In this document: positions 1 through 10,755 of the stretch, one piece after another
Numbering within the stretch: the first letter of the stretch is position 1
Layout of the letters: each line of letters starts with the position of its first letter
From: Lepidodermella squamata
Taxonomy: Eukaryota > Gastrotricha
Assembly: GCA_047495785.1 (NCBI GenBank)
Contig: JBLDXI010000042.1
Coordinates: 62,001 to 126,000, forward strand
Reading direction: 5' to 3'
Length of the DNA stretch: 64,000 bases
The notes under the pieces: generated by a model
Told to the model about the DNA's origin: nothing
What the model saw: only the letters and a program-made list of their open reading frames with translations
Database searches by the model: none
Made by a program: the position numbers and the translations under genes

Positions 1-1976
1 ATTATTGCAGATCGATGCCGCTATTTTGGTCAAAGCCGGAGCTAACGTAACCCTGGATGCCGCTGCAAGCTCCCTTGTAAATCAAATGCAAGGTTTGCCG
101 GGAAAGGTGATTTTTTAATTAAATTCTCAAGTATTATATAAATGATGTGATTTTTGAAGGCTGTTAAACGACCACCACCTGAGGAGGTAAGATTTTTTCG
201 AAAAATTTATTTTTTGTTTTAATTATGTATTATGTTGCCTAGACCTGGAATGAGTTCGCCGAAGAATTTTTTCGTCGCGCTGATAAATCCATGAAGCGAA
301 TTGGTGACGACATGATTGGAACTGTCAGCCTTCAAATCGAAGACATGCTAGGGCATTTTAGCATTCACCTTGACGAAATTATGGAACGTAAATTGCACAA
401 ATATCGCGTAAATGAATCGTTGTATTTTTGGAATTCTCACTATATTCTATTTTTAGGACATTATTGACCCGCCTCTCGCGAGCCCGCCGGTAATGCTCCA
501 AAAGCCTAGCATCAGCTGTAATAACGGTAAATTGTGAAATCGTTCTGCTGAATAGGTGCTTTCAATCAATTTTTTTATTTTAGACTTTTCGCATGAGGGG
601 GAGGACTCGGCTGGATCGGCAGATGAAGACCATGGAATCGATGACACAGGCGACAATGACGCCGGTAATGGGGCTGAAAGGCAAAACTATGACAGTGGCA
701 ATGCAAATGATGAAGAAGTCGAAGTTGAGCAAGAAGGCGTCGAGTCGATTATTGGCTCGGGCGAAGAAAGTGTGGATGGCGATGACGCAAATGGCGACGA
801 CGCGAATGCCGGCGTTGCGAATGGCGACGAGGCGAATGCCGGCGACGCGAATGGCGGCGATGCGAATGGCGGCGATGCAAATGGCGGCGATGCAAATGGC
901 GACGAGGCGAATGGCGGCGATGCGAATGGCGGCGATGCGAATGGCGACGAGGCGAATGGCGACGAGGCGAATGCCGGCGGGGCGGTCGAAGTGGCTGAAT
1001 CGGGTTCCAAAGGCCGCGCAAAAATCTATGGAACGGATGCGGTTTGTTGGAATTTTATCCCTATCTAAATTTTCAACAAATTAGCTTTTAAACGAATCGA
1101 AATAATTAGAAATTTTGAAATTTTTCAGGTTATTAGGAATATGAAAAATTATTTTGAGGAATTTTCAAATTGAAATTGATTGCTCGAATTGAATTTTAAA
1201 TTGACTCTTTATTTTATTGATTTTTTTAGTATTTGAGAATTTTCTAAGAAATTTTGAATTTATTTTTGGGTAATATTGTATCTAAGTAAACAAAATGGCA
1301 AATCATAAAAATTAATAATTAAAAATTACATCCAATTTTGATAAAAATTTTGTGTAATTTTTGATTATTAATTTTTATGATTTGAAATTTTATGATATTT
1401 TGATAAAATTTTGATAAAAATTCTGTATTGAGGCATAAAAATTCCAAATTGCATTCAATGATTTGTGATTTTTTCTGTTTAAATTTTTTTTAAAATTTAT
1501 CCCAATTTTCGACATATAATAATGGCGTTATGCATTTTCAGTACATTTTTGCTGCTAATCAAACGGCTGACAAGCAGCTTGAAATAGTGAAAGCGCTGGC
1601 TAGCCGGAAAATTGAGGAGTTGTCTTCAAAAAGCCCTCATGCCCAAATTGCGCCGGGGCGGATTCTCTCAGCTATCATGTTTGCCACGCATTCGAAGGCG
1701 GCCATGTCGGTTTTGCATTTTTTTGATAAAAACCTTGATATATGTGTTCTTTTCAGTATGAAAGCTCTGGGGATACCGGGTGGATTTGAAGCGTCGTTTG
1801 GTAAAGCCAAATTTCATTTAATTAAAGGTCAATATTATGAATATAATAATTTCTTGATAACATATATTTACATTTCAGTTGCTTTAAAAGAGACGTCGCA
1901 ACGAGACGAAAAGGTGGTTATCAAGGCGATGCAGGATTTTATTACAAACACTCGAGCGAAAATTGCATACTTATAA
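1..1976 (+). CDS. 3' part of a multi-exon gene with an acidic Ala-Asn-Gly pentapeptide repeat
   Basis: Partial at the left edge. Exons read as 11-106, 160-186, 243-407, 457-526, 584-1041, 1542-1705, 1757-1800 and 1879-1976. All have GT donors and AG acceptors, and reading phases agree across every junction, ending in TAA. The early exons encode a helical segment (TWNEFAEEFFRRADKSMKR). The fifth encodes an acidic stretch rich in Asp, Glu and Gly, then about a dozen 5-residue units of the type ANG(G/D)(D/E). The last three encode a mixed helical tail ending TNTRAKIAYL. AATAAA signals lie at about 2139-2148. The donor at 1042 (gtttgt) is weak and the intron 1042-1541 is the longest in the gene, so another exon could lie there. 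I do not recognise the family. The start codon is outside the window. Confidence 0.72.
785..980 (+). repeat. 15-nt coding minisatellite (pentapeptide repeat)
   Basis: A 15-nt unit of the form GANGCGAATGGCGNC repeats head to tail with small substitutions and encodes ANGDE, ANGGD or ANAGD. It lies inside the fifth visible exon and keeps the frame. The opposite strand is also open and reads as FASPP repeats, which is a by-product of the periodicity. Confidence 0.85.
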
Positions 1977-2641
1977 CTGCGCTATAATGACTTTGCGCGA
2001 ATGTCGCCGGATGCTCTTTTAATTTTTACCCTTAATTCAATAATGATTGATTAATCATCCTGCTTTTATACTTTCGGTTTTATCGCCCAATCGTGAAAAC
2101 TGACTACTTAAACTACTTAACTACTTTAAAAACTTGGCAATAAATAAAACTTCCGAATTTCGCTTGAGACAGATGAGTGATGAGAACCGGTCGCCATGAG
2201 ATATTACAGTTAACTTATTCACGAAGTTTTTTGAGAATATGAAAAGTTAGATGAAAGTTTTTGAAAGTTTTCCAGCGTAAAGTTGGTTTTATTCACTCAC
2301 TGCAGAGCATTAAAGATGCACTTTTCATCGACAAAAAACTGACGAGAGAAGGCGAAAAACTGGACTGCCAATATTCCACTTTTCATCAAAAAAACTCTCG
2401 CTAATTTGCATATTTAGTTTTTTTGATTTGGGCAGTTAAAAGGCCCGAAATTGTCGCTCAGGGAAAGAACACTTCGTTTAAAAAAATCGATTCTATCTGA
2501 CCCCAACCCAGGCGAGAAATGTAGAATAATTCCTAAAATACTGACAATTTCCACGTGTGAATTCTGGAAAAATTCGTTTTCAACTCACCCTATTTTGCAA
2601 ACTTCGAAGTTGTTGAATATTTGACCGTCATTCCACGGTAT
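1977..2641. other. Intergenic, AT-rich
   Basis: Holds the polyadenylation region of the upstream gene. I see no convincing coding exon or RNA gene. Confidence 0.5.
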
Positions 2642-3105
2642 CTATTGTCAAAAAATGACTGTCATTTATATCGGAGGATAGAAACAATTTCTACCGTGTC
2701 ATTTGGGCAATTTGATGTGCGCGGGACGCAAACAAGAGATCGTTTCATTGCGCCATCAACGCATTTGATATCGCGGGGTGGGCGACAGAACGACCTGACT
2801 AAAATAGAAACAAATGGCGTAATGCTTTTGGCGCATAGAAAAAACTGGCGTTCCGTTTTTTCGGCACGCGACTGACTTGGCGGAGATGCAAAAAATAGTT
2901 TTACGCCATTTGTTTCTATTTTAGTCGGGTCGTTCTGTCGCCCACCCCGCGATATGCGTGCCCTGTCGGAAAAAAATAACGTAAATGAGTAATTTCCGAA
3001 ATCAGTTACTCACCTGAATCAAGGTTCGGCAAATATTGAATGATTCAGCCAGAGAGCCAGACGATCCTGAGATACGCCCAAGCTAACAACGAACTATATT
3101 TGAAC
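2642..3105. repeat. 280-bp direct repeat, copy A (interrupted by a MITE)
   Basis: Matches 4450-4729 almost base for base, starting at CTATTGTCAAAAAATGACTG and ending at CTATATTTGAAC. Removing the 182-bp insert and one TA leaves 280 bp, exactly the length of copy B. No coding potential is evident. Confidence 0.9.
2771..2952. mobile_element. 182-bp TA-target MITE with long terminal inverted repeats
   Basis: Ends are TCGCGGGGTGGGCGACAGAA and its reverse complement, and inverted complementarity continues for about 50 bp. TA flanks both sides. The sister copy of the host repeat at 4450-4729 carries the empty site. Non-autonomous, with no ORF. The interior (gactgacttggcggagatgc) resembles sequence near 36905-36930, upstream of a small secreted gene. 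Confidence 0.9.
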
Positions 3106-3440
3106 TATATTTTGCTCGTCGATAGTAGAACTTTCACTTCGGCAGTTTTTACTTTTATAACTGAAAAAAACTCGGCATGCACTGCTTCAAAAAAGACAGT
3201 TTGACGGAAATCCCTCTATGCCAGTTTCATTTTATTCATCAAAACTGAATCAATTGAAAAATTAAAAAAAGTCAAGTTAATTGTGGATGCTGTTTCACGA
3301 GACGCCATGCTCGAATGACTGCTATGACTGATGCAGAAAACCACCACTGGGGCAGGTCTGAAGAAACTATAGAAATAAATAAAAATTAATAATTGAAGTT
3401 AATTGAACCCGAAAATACCTACCTTTTATCTTTTTATCGA
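3106..3440. other. Gap with one exon-like scrap on the minus strand
   Basis: Mostly AT-rich. On the minus strand a TTCTTCAG acceptor near 3363 is followed by codons reading TCPSGGFLHQS then a stop. This resembles the Cys-rich style of the gene at 4763-6330, and a GTAGGT donor lies just upstream near 3420. It may be its last exon, but I could not join the frames. Confidence 0.3.
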
Positions 3441-3445
3441 TACCG

Positions 3446-3680
3446 TTACGAATTGTTGACCGACTGGTTAAGACTGGTTTGGCAGCAGAATCGATTCGCG
3501 GGATAAACCTTCAAAAATTGCGAGTAAATTAAAGAAAATTCAAATAATTTTGAAATAACCTCGATATTTTGATAAATATCTGACTTGTCCAAATTGCATG
3601 GCCAACAGACCTCGAAGCAAGGCGGCGGGAATCGATGGAACACACAGTGCGAAATTGAGGCCGGACGAAAAATTCTTACT
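3446..3680 (-). other. Possible 3' exons of the Cys-rich secreted gene
   Basis: Minus-strand sequence reads SHCVFHRFPPPCFEVCWPC, similar at nucleotide level to the last certain exon of the neighbouring gene (TCLETCPNGYGQFD). A gttatt donor and TTTTTGAAG acceptor follow, then VYPANRFCCQTSLNQS and a stop. A second frame is also open and fits the phase of the preceding exon better (LNFALCVPS). Either these are true 3' exons or a decayed duplicate exon. Confidence 0.35.
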
Positions 3681-4449
3681 AAATAGGACATGTTTTGGAA
3701 TTGAAAACAAAAATATGATGATTTGAAGGAACCAAAAAGCCACATTTTTGAAGCATGGTGTGATTACGCAACACCCCGATGCCTGTGTGCACAACAATCG
3801 AGCGCCCCAATAACAATGATTTTGCCCTATTTCAGCTTTTATTTCGAACGACAATTTTCAGTCATTAAAAATTTGGCTTTTAAGAAAAATCCAAATTATC
3901 GAATTTTGCTGTCATTCTTAATTCTTATATTTTTAATGGTTCAGGCTGAAAACAAAAAAAAATTCGGTTATTTTTTGGATCCAGGTAAATAATTAGTAAA
4001 AATTAGGGAAAATCGGGAAAAAACGAGAAATTTCATGATAAATAAAGACAGTTTGATCCGGATAGGTAAAAGGCAGTTTTCCGAGTCAGGGCATTTTCCG
4101 CAAAAAAAAAATCGAGGCCTAGGCATCAAATTTCGTTCACTTTCGTTCAACACTTTTCACTTTGCAGTGAAAATAAAGAAAAATAGAATTTTTTTTAACG
4201 GTGACGAAGAAATATTTCACCTGGCAGTTAACTTCGGGTATCGGGTCGCAAAATGCCGAATTTCCCAAGTTTCATAAAAAAAACTGTGTCAATTTCGTGA
4301 AGTGACTGGTTTCCTGATTGAAACTTCCAGTTTTTTCCAAAAACCGCAGTAAGTTTCGAAAAATGATGAAAAATGACAGTAAACGGCGTTTTTGGGCAGT
4401 TACCTGTAATTCCCACTGGAACTTCGCAGTATTTCGCAAAAAACGTGCA

Positions 4450-4729
4450 CTATTGTCAAAAAATGACTGTCATTTATATCGGAGGATAGAAACAATTTCT
4501 ACCGTGTCATTTGGGCAATTTGATGTGCGCGGGACGCAAACAAGAGATCGTTTCATTGCGCCATCAACGCATTTGATATGCGTGCCCTGTCGGAAAAAAA
4601 TAACGTAAATGAGTAATTTCCGAAATCAGTTACTCACCTGAATCAAGGTTCGGCAAATATTGAATGATTCAGCCAGAGAGCCAGACGATCCTGAGATACG
4701 CCCAAGCTAACAACGAACTATATTTGAAC
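4450..4729. repeat. 280-bp direct repeat, copy B (uninterrupted)
   Basis: Same unit as 2642-3105 without the MITE, with GATATGCGTG at the insertion point. It lies just downstream of the last certain exon of the Cys-rich gene, probably in an intron. Confidence 0.9.
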
Positions 4730-4762
4730 CGGCTCAAATTTCAGATATTTGAATAAACTTAC

Positions 4763-6330
4763 ATCAAATTGTCCATATCCATTAGGGCAGGTTTCAAGGC
4801 ATGTGCCACCGCTTTCCGAATCGTAGCACATTTGAATACCCTATTTTCAGGCAAATAAAGCATGCACTTACCAGAGACATTGGAGACGGGCAGTTGTTGC
4901 GGCATACTAGGCCATTCGATGAGGAGCAAAGCGCTGCGGGCTGTGGTTCGAGATTTAAATGAAGATATCCGAATCGGAAAAATTAAACTAACGCCATTGA
5001 GGCAGTGAGTTTTGTCCATGTAGGAGCCATCACTGTAGGATGTAGGACTAACAATCGACTTACAAAATGAGAGGTGCGTTAGTGAGTGATAGCCTACTTG
5101 CGTCGATGTGGTCGAGTTGCATGGAGCTGATTGGCAGCCGACAAAGGACCGGTCAGTTTTGAGAGAGCATCGATAATGCGGTAGAAAATCGGCTTCATTG
5201 CGTACGACTAAAAAGATGGAGAAGTAACAAGAAAATGATATCATTCAAAGAGTGTTTAGAGCGGGTCTGCTAAATGCTCAACATTGCAATGTATAACGAC
5301 TCACGTTGTTCCTGGGCCATGCAGGACAGCGTTGAAGAAAACCAGCGCACCAAATTCTACGAGTAGGTAAACATTTTAATTGAATTGGAAATGTTCACAA
5401 CTACTCAGAAATTTGCAATTCAAAAAACTTCTAGTGGGCGTGCAGTTTTGTAAGTTTATACCTATTTCAAGAATTTTACACAAATTAAAATGTTAACAAC
5501 TGAACACTAATTTAAAAGTATACTCTAAAATATAAAATAATTATTTTAATTTTTTATTAATTATTCAAATAAATTGAAAATTAATTTTATTACATTTTTA
5601 AATTGTTTACATTAATCAAATGAAATTAATTTTCGAAATCTGAAATTCTGATATTTGGCTAATTAGAAACTCACTCCACTATTAGGGCACGATCCATTTT
5701 TCGGAATGCAGGTCCGCTGGCCTTTTTTGTCACACAGTGCCGATTCGATGTTCTGCGTGGAAATATCAACTCAGTCCTCAAATTATACAAAAAAAGCGGC
5801 TTACCAGAAAACCTTTAATTGTCGACCTACACAGCTTGTACTGCGCTTCAAAGTTATTGCCTAGAAATTCAGCAGTCTAAAATAAAAATTTGAAATTAGA
5901 AAGCCATAAATTTGAAGAAATTTGAAGACACTAACCATGACTTCATCGGCCGCAGAACAACCCAAGTTGCGGGGGATACGACAACGCATGTTGATGGTTT
6001 TGTAGTTGAAACAGCTCCGCGCCGCCTGAGAAATGCCAGTGAATGTGATTAAAATTAATTATGGATTCGAAATTTCAATATCTCACCCCATCCACGCAAC
6101 TGGCGTATGATGGCAGGAGTGTTCCGAGCTGAAAAACCGGTAGTTGGGTTTTATAGGGAAATAACTCAATACATAACTGTATCACACACCTGAACTTCGT
6201 CGAGGAAGGAACAGGCCGTTTTGCAGCCGGTGAAGCTGTCATTGAGCCGAGAGAAGCAGCGCTTGTAGTCGACTGAGAAGGCCGAATCGGCTAAGCTCAG
6301 GATTAGAATTAGGACGATAGTTGTAGCCAT
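4763..6330 (-). CDS. Secreted cysteine-rich protein of at least ten exons
   Basis: Start ATG at 6330. Exons on the minus strand: 6190-6330, 6087-6128, 5936-6025, 5805-5876, 5675-5752, 5305-5356, 5098-5207, 4993-5058, 4872-4940 and 4763-4840. Phases are consistent throughout and give 266 residues. It begins with a signal peptide (MATTIVLILILSLADSAFS). The mature part has regularly spaced cysteines, for example YKRCFSRL, TGCKTAC, LVCRNNCPSP and GGTCLETCPNG, which suggests repeated disulfide modules. Introns are mostly about 50-70 nt; 4841-4871 is only 31 nt. The 3' end is unresolved because the donor at 4762 leads towards 3.3-3.7 kb. I cannot name the domain. Confidence 0.7.
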
Positions 6331-6339
6331 GTTATTTAA

Positions 6340-6980
6340 AATGATAGAAATATCTCTTCTATGCGTTTAAAAAAAACCAGAATGAAAATGAACATTTTAA
6401 TTTCACCAAAACCACCGTGACACGCGTTGTCTGACGCCATTTTGAAAAAATCCTTTAAACTTGCACCCAATTCACAGCCGATACACGTCTTGAACTCGAA
6501 AAAAAGACGAACGCGCGATCTCAAAGATACATTTTTGTCTTGTTGTTAGGAGAAAAATAGCCAAATAAGGTTAAAAATTGTATCGTGATAAAATTTGAAG
6601 CCTTTCATTTCTTATACTTATTATTTCAAAATCTACATATTGAATTTCAGTTTTTGAATATTAATATTAAAACGAAGTGATTTTTTCAATCGATCATGGA
6701 TGTGAAAAAGGCTAATTTTTCAGTGGTCCTTTTTTTAGAGAAAAAATTATTGGCTGAAATTTCTAAATTCCAGTAATCGAATTTCGCTCTGCCACTGCCA
6801 CTGGTTGTCCCAGAAATTTGCTTGACTGACGTGAACTCAATGTGTCATAACAACTCACGCGAATTCGATTGATTGATGGCACTCGGGGAGTGAACGAAGT
6901 AGGATTTCCGAGCTGGTGTGTTCCCAATGTCGACCGAATACAAGGCACCCATTCAAATAAAAAATTTCAAAATGTTCAGA
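6340..6980. other. Upstream of the Cys-rich gene; no gene seen
   Basis: Contains the presumed promoter of the minus-strand Cys-rich gene. A fragment near 6890-6920 (gaagtaggatttccgagctgg) resembles the dispersed repeat family described elsewhere. Confidence 0.45.
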
Positions 6981-6999
6981 CATTTATATAGAAAATGTA

Positions 7000-7440
7000 T
7001 GTAATAGGGAATAGTTGCCCGACCGCAAAACCGCTGATATCGAAGCTGTGATGGATTGGGACGGCCAACTCGCGAAATCTCAAAGTTTATCGTCTGATAG
7101 GGATAAGACGTGTTGGTAAACGCCATTAATTTGAGCTGCTGTCCATGAGTATTATGAAGTTGCCAGGCTGTTGCTTGACCGAAATTCGTCGATCGATCGA
7201 GGATCTCCAACGCTGATGCATTTGGGCTAACGCAGAGCGAGTCGAACAGCTGATGCTGGACTGAAACGCTTCAATTGAAGCCACAAAACGGAGAGACGGC
7301 ACTCAGCGCGCGAAGTAGGATCCTCGAACTAGGGGGTATTTTCAGGCACAAATTTTGTGACCAAAGAGTCCCCCTGCTAGATTTAGGTGCAAAAGTTGAC
7401 GTTGCAGATACAGCGCTAGAAAGGGCTGTGTGGAAAGTTT
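7000..7440 (+). pseudogene. Ankyrin-repeat gene fragment, broken by a repeat insertion
   Basis: Plus-strand sequence is clearly related to the ankyrin exon at 34.3-35.2 kb. It includes EVARLLLDRNSSID, then TTCAATTGAAGCC next to GAGACGGCA, then LLDLGAKVDVAD. It has an in-frame TAA shortly after the first block and is missing about 60 bp that is replaced by a piece of the dispersed CAGTGTGCGAAGTAGGATCC family at 7304-7378. No intact frame remains. Confidence 0.75.
7304..7378. mobile_element. Fragment of the CAGTGTGCGAAGTAGGATCC repeat family
   Basis: Reads cagcgcgcgaagtaggatcc and continues with the family's internal text (gggtattttcaggc, then gtccccctgc). It has only one terminal repeat and sits inside the broken ankyrin fragment. 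Confidence 0.65.
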
Positions 7441-7511
7441 CTTTTTGAATATTTGAACAACTTTTGTTTCACAAAGCATATACGGAACAAAACGCCGGCC
7501 TTAGCAATAAT

Positions 7512-7791
7512 TTATTTCAACCTAGCATCACTACTAGTTGACAATGCAAAAATATATGATTGTGACTCCAGGCAATAATATATGGATGGATCACCAAAGC
7601 TCTGAATCGTCCCAGGAAGGCCATCTTCGGCGGTAACACAGGGTATTGGTCTTCGCGTCGATTGGCATATGAGTGTCATGAGGGTAAGAGCAGCCTATGT
7701 GGAAATGAATCGTTAGGCTCTAAAGGGTATGATTTTGATTACGAGGCTTTCTTACCAAAACAGCGATCATCAATGCGAGCTTAGCTGCCAT
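7512..7791 (-). CDS. Divergent member of the small secreted Cys family
   Basis: Exon 1 is 7756-7791 (MAAKLALMIAVL), with a gtaagaaa donor. The intron ends in the TTTCCACATAG acceptor shared by the other copies. Exon 2 is 7512-7694. The 72-residue product starts with a signal peptide. It keeps the second half of the family pattern (CVTAEDGLPGT, then YYCLES, compare CLRHGRPGT and WCLVKG in the 18.7 kb copy) but lacks the central VKxxNG part. The reading frame runs into what is 3' UTR in its relatives. It may be a working short variant or a decayed copy. Confidence 0.5.
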
Positions 7792-7939
7792 GAAGGACAA
7801 TATTTCGAAGTTTTCTTGAAGATAGAAAATTGAATAATGACATGAGAGTAGCTCATCTAGCTTATCGATGAGCACTCTGTCAGTCATTGTATGTTTTGTA
7901 TCATAGCGCACAACGAAAAAATGTTCGGTAGAATGATGA

Positions 7940-8010
7940 CGTCAAGAGGCTTCTCATTAAAACGGCGATCACCAATGCGGGCTTAGCTGCTAATATATGA
8001 GTAATTAAAT
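7940..8010 (-). pseudogene. Orphan first exon of the small secreted family
   Basis: Minus-strand text matches the 36-nt signal-peptide exon of the family (GCAGCTAAG, then GTGATCGCCGTTTTA), but the start ATG is not preserved and the GTGAG donor is mutated to ATGAG. The upstream block (cttgaagatagaaac) is also recognisable at 8040-8053. Confidence 0.55.
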
Positions 8011-8485
8011 GATGAAAGAAAATATTCCGACTTTTTTTCTTGAAGATAGAAACCTGAATAGTGACGTAAGCACTCTAGGGCTTAAACTAACGGCGTGAGG
8101 GCGACTGATTCAACAAATTGAATAATTTCTTAGGCACTGATGAGAAATCGACTAAAAAAAGTTGACCGACTAAAAATGAAGGAAATAAGTTGAACACAGA
8201 CGACATGATGATCCTGCTGGTGAAAAAATAAAAATTTTTGGTGTTCAGATAATGAAATGGTTAATTATCTCTTTTTTTCAAAACAACCGAGTGCAACAAG
8301 CTTGGCGAACTCGTTCGACGATTGACGGCTAGTTCGAGCAGCGCCAAGACTCTACAATCACCGTTGTCGCTCCTTCACATCACGCTTTAGCGATATTTTA
8401 CAGGTGAGCTGCTTTCTTCTCTGGCTTCAATCTGAATTTTCATTGAATCAAGGTCTCAAGGTCGCCGATGTGCACTAAATAATTC

Positions 8486-8812
8486 TTGCAGCCGCCGCTT
8501 TTCCAGCCTAACAAACAATTTCAGCCAGCGCAACGGATCATTCAAATCAGTGGCAGAATGGCTAACGAGAAGTCACCTCTCCGTAAAACACTCTATTACC
8601 GCTACTATATCATAACCACAACAGCCCTGAAGCTCGAGCAGGAGAGCCAATGGCCCCAGCGAAACTTCCCTCCAAATAGGTTTTTCGAATCGGCCGAGCT
8701 TCTATTTTCTATATCTCAATATGGAATAACCAAAACTCTGGTGACTGGCAAACTGTGGACAACTTTTTCGCCTGAACTCTTTGGAAATTTCGCTTTTGAA
8801 TACTTATTCTAG
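8486..8812 (+). CDS. Uncertain 108-residue open frame
   Basis: Open from MQPPLFQPNKQ to EYLF and stop. It is preceded by a plausible TTCTTGCAG acceptor at about 8491 and, further up, an acaggtgagct donor near 8401, so it could be a terminal exon. No domain, no relatives in the window and no clear coding bias. Confidence 0.2.
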   Translation: MQPPLFQPNKQFQPAQRIIQISGRMANEKSPLRKTLYYRYYIITTTALKLEQESQWPQRNFPPNRFFESAELLFSISQYGITKTLVTGKLWTTFSPELFGNFAFEYLF

Positions 8813-8834
8813 TTACTTTTGATTTACTATTAAA

Positions 8835-9000
8835 ATGCACGGTATTGGCTGTCGCGTCGGCATCCGAATGAATGCCATGATTTTAACAGCAGCCTATTTT
8901 GTAATAACGTGCTGAAATAGGCTACAAAGGGTATAAGTGACGTTAAGATGATTCTGGCTTCTGGCCTAAACAACGATCACCCATGCGAGTTTTCTTACCT
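8835..9000 (-). pseudogene. Decayed copy of the small secreted Cys family
   Basis: Aligned to the copy at 7512-7791, the stretches cggtattggctgtcgcgtcgg, cagcctattttgtaat, aggctacaaagggtat and acgatcacccatgcgag occur in the same order. Exon 1 has lost its donor and no frame is open. Confidence 0.55.
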
Positions 9001-9340
9001 ATGTAACTAATTTCGCTACACGATTTTGATTTTAAATGGATTTAAAATACGTTCGAATTCCCGATTATTGGTTCGAGTGCAATATCATGGCGTACCAAGG
9101 AACTCTTATGAATCATGATTTTGATGGTAAACATAACATGTGTATGCCAGCAGCTGATCCAATTTTGTTCATAAGGCCACGCATCTGTCTGTATAAATAA
9201 TTTACACAGACATTTAAATGTAATGATTAGATCCGGTTTTGACGCATTTGACTGTATTTATTAAATGTTAGCGATATGTAGCAAGCTAATGATTCATTCA
9301 CTTTTCACGGATATTTTAGCCGAACCGCCGATGCACTGGA
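9000..9340. other. AT-rich intergenic
   Basis: No exon, RNA gene or repeat I can support. Confidence 0.4.
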
Positions 9341-9419
9341 GTTGAAGCTTGCCAGGACGCTCAGATTACAGGCTATTATTACGCAATTATAATTTGCCAA
9401 TATATTTCACGGTTTTAGC

Positions 9420-9803
9420 TGAACAGGGAAAGGAGGGCTATCGTACCCCCAGTTCGACAGGGCAAAGTGGGGAACCCGCGAAAAAACCACAGGGGGACCC
9501 TTTGGTCGTGAAACTTGGCCCCGAAAATACCCCGTAGCAGTGTGCGACTTTCAGGGGGGGATGGGGGGATCATCCCCCCAGCTCGGCGGGGCCAAACAAC
9601 AAAATGAGAATTTATCCCACTGTTTTGTTAATTTTGGAAGGCTCTGGGGCGTGTTTTAGTGGAAAATCTCCACAATTTTCTCGCTTCTCGGTTATTCGCC
9701 GAAATGACTCGTCATTTTGGCAAATACAGCAAAAAGTTTTTTTCCATCCCTGGGAGCTCGGGGATCGAAGATCGCACCCTGCCCCGTAGTTCGAGGATCC
9801 TAC
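9420..9803. mobile_element. Composite of the CAGTGTGCGAAGTAGGATCC family
   Basis: An element with ends cagtgtgcga (9539 on) and tcgcgcactg (to about 9811) encloses a hairpin ggggggatcatcccccc. It abuts another family segment, 9420-9538, reading gtacccccagttcgacagg, then accacaggggg, then ccccgaaaataccccgtag. No coding capacity. Confidence 0.6.
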
Positions 9804-9902
9804 TTCGCGCACTGTAGCTGAAGACCATGAATAAAAACCGGAGAACACGAGAATATTGCCTTTACATGACGGGCAAAACATAACACGTTTGTTTAACACA
9901 AC

Positions 9903-10755
9903 ATGGATAAAGCGCGAATAAATTCTCGTTATATTCTCATACTATCTATCTTGCTTAACATTATACTTTTGTTAGCGTTTATTCGACCGAGTCGAAAATT
10001 AAAAAACTACTCGTATAATGCCAGTAACTTCACGAATTTTACTACAACCGGAATTTATTGGATCGACAAAATTGTTCGAGACAGCCCAAAGAACTCTCTG
10101 AGAATTTTCTTGCCGGAAAATAAGACGGATTTCGAGCCGGAAGCGGATGAAAGATGTAGTCTTGTTACCGGAAAACGAATCGTTTTGACCTTTGGCTCGC
10201 ACGGCCTTTACTTGAAACAGGCCGAGGCTAATTGTGCGATTACAATTGAAAATCCTGGAATCGACGCGTGTGTTGTGGCAAATTTGAAAGTTTTGGATGA
10301 GAGCTTCCGGTCTCGAAATCAGGAGAAAATACTGAGTGCAAAACGAGGAGCCGGCTATTGGCTGTGGAAGCCGTATTTGATTTTCAAGTTTTTGGTCGAA
10401 CTGCCCGAGGAGGATCAACTTTTGTACATGGATGGCGACAGAATGCTAGTAAACGATTTGGAAGAATTTGCCTGTCTTCAGGTTAGAAAAAACTGCTATA
10501 ATCAAATTGGACAAAGGGACCAAATCATTCTCTTATTTTTTACCGGTTTTTCAAGTGTCCATTCGACCCTTAGACTTGGAACCTTGGGTTTCGTTTGACC
10601 TCGTAACTTCCCCTATTCCTTCTTTTCAGGCGCAGTTGGGTCAGTCCGTTGTGCCGTTCTACCAACCATACGACGACCGTTCCTGGACGAAAGCTGACGC
10701 GTATTTCCTGTTGAATGTCGAAAATCTGCTGCCTAGAATAGCCGAAACAATGCAA
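9903..10755 (+). pseudogene. Glycosyltransferase copy 1, truncated in exon 2 by a LINE
   Basis: Exon 1 (9903-10481, 193 aa) is intact: one N-terminal transmembrane segment (about residues 10-27), NFTNFTT sequons, ACVVANL, GAGYWLWKP and a DxD motif in LLYMDGDRM. Intron 10482-10629. Exon 2 starts at 10630 as in its paralogs but stops matching at 10755, inside AETMQ, where GAAACGAAACGAAACG begins. The segment with RHDQSILSLL is gone, so about 110 C-terminal residues are lost. The start context differs from copies 2-4. Confidence 0.85.

Noticed and set aside
687-1021. Long minus-strand open frames reading FASPP and RRHSP repeats
   Set aside because: They arise from the 15-nt periodicity of the real plus-strand gene, whose frame is supported by phase-consistent introns on both sides.
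6953-7210. 85-codon minus-strand frame opposite the ankyrin fragment
   Set aside because: The plus strand aligns with the ankyrin exon at 34.3 kb; the minus-strand frame is its shadow.
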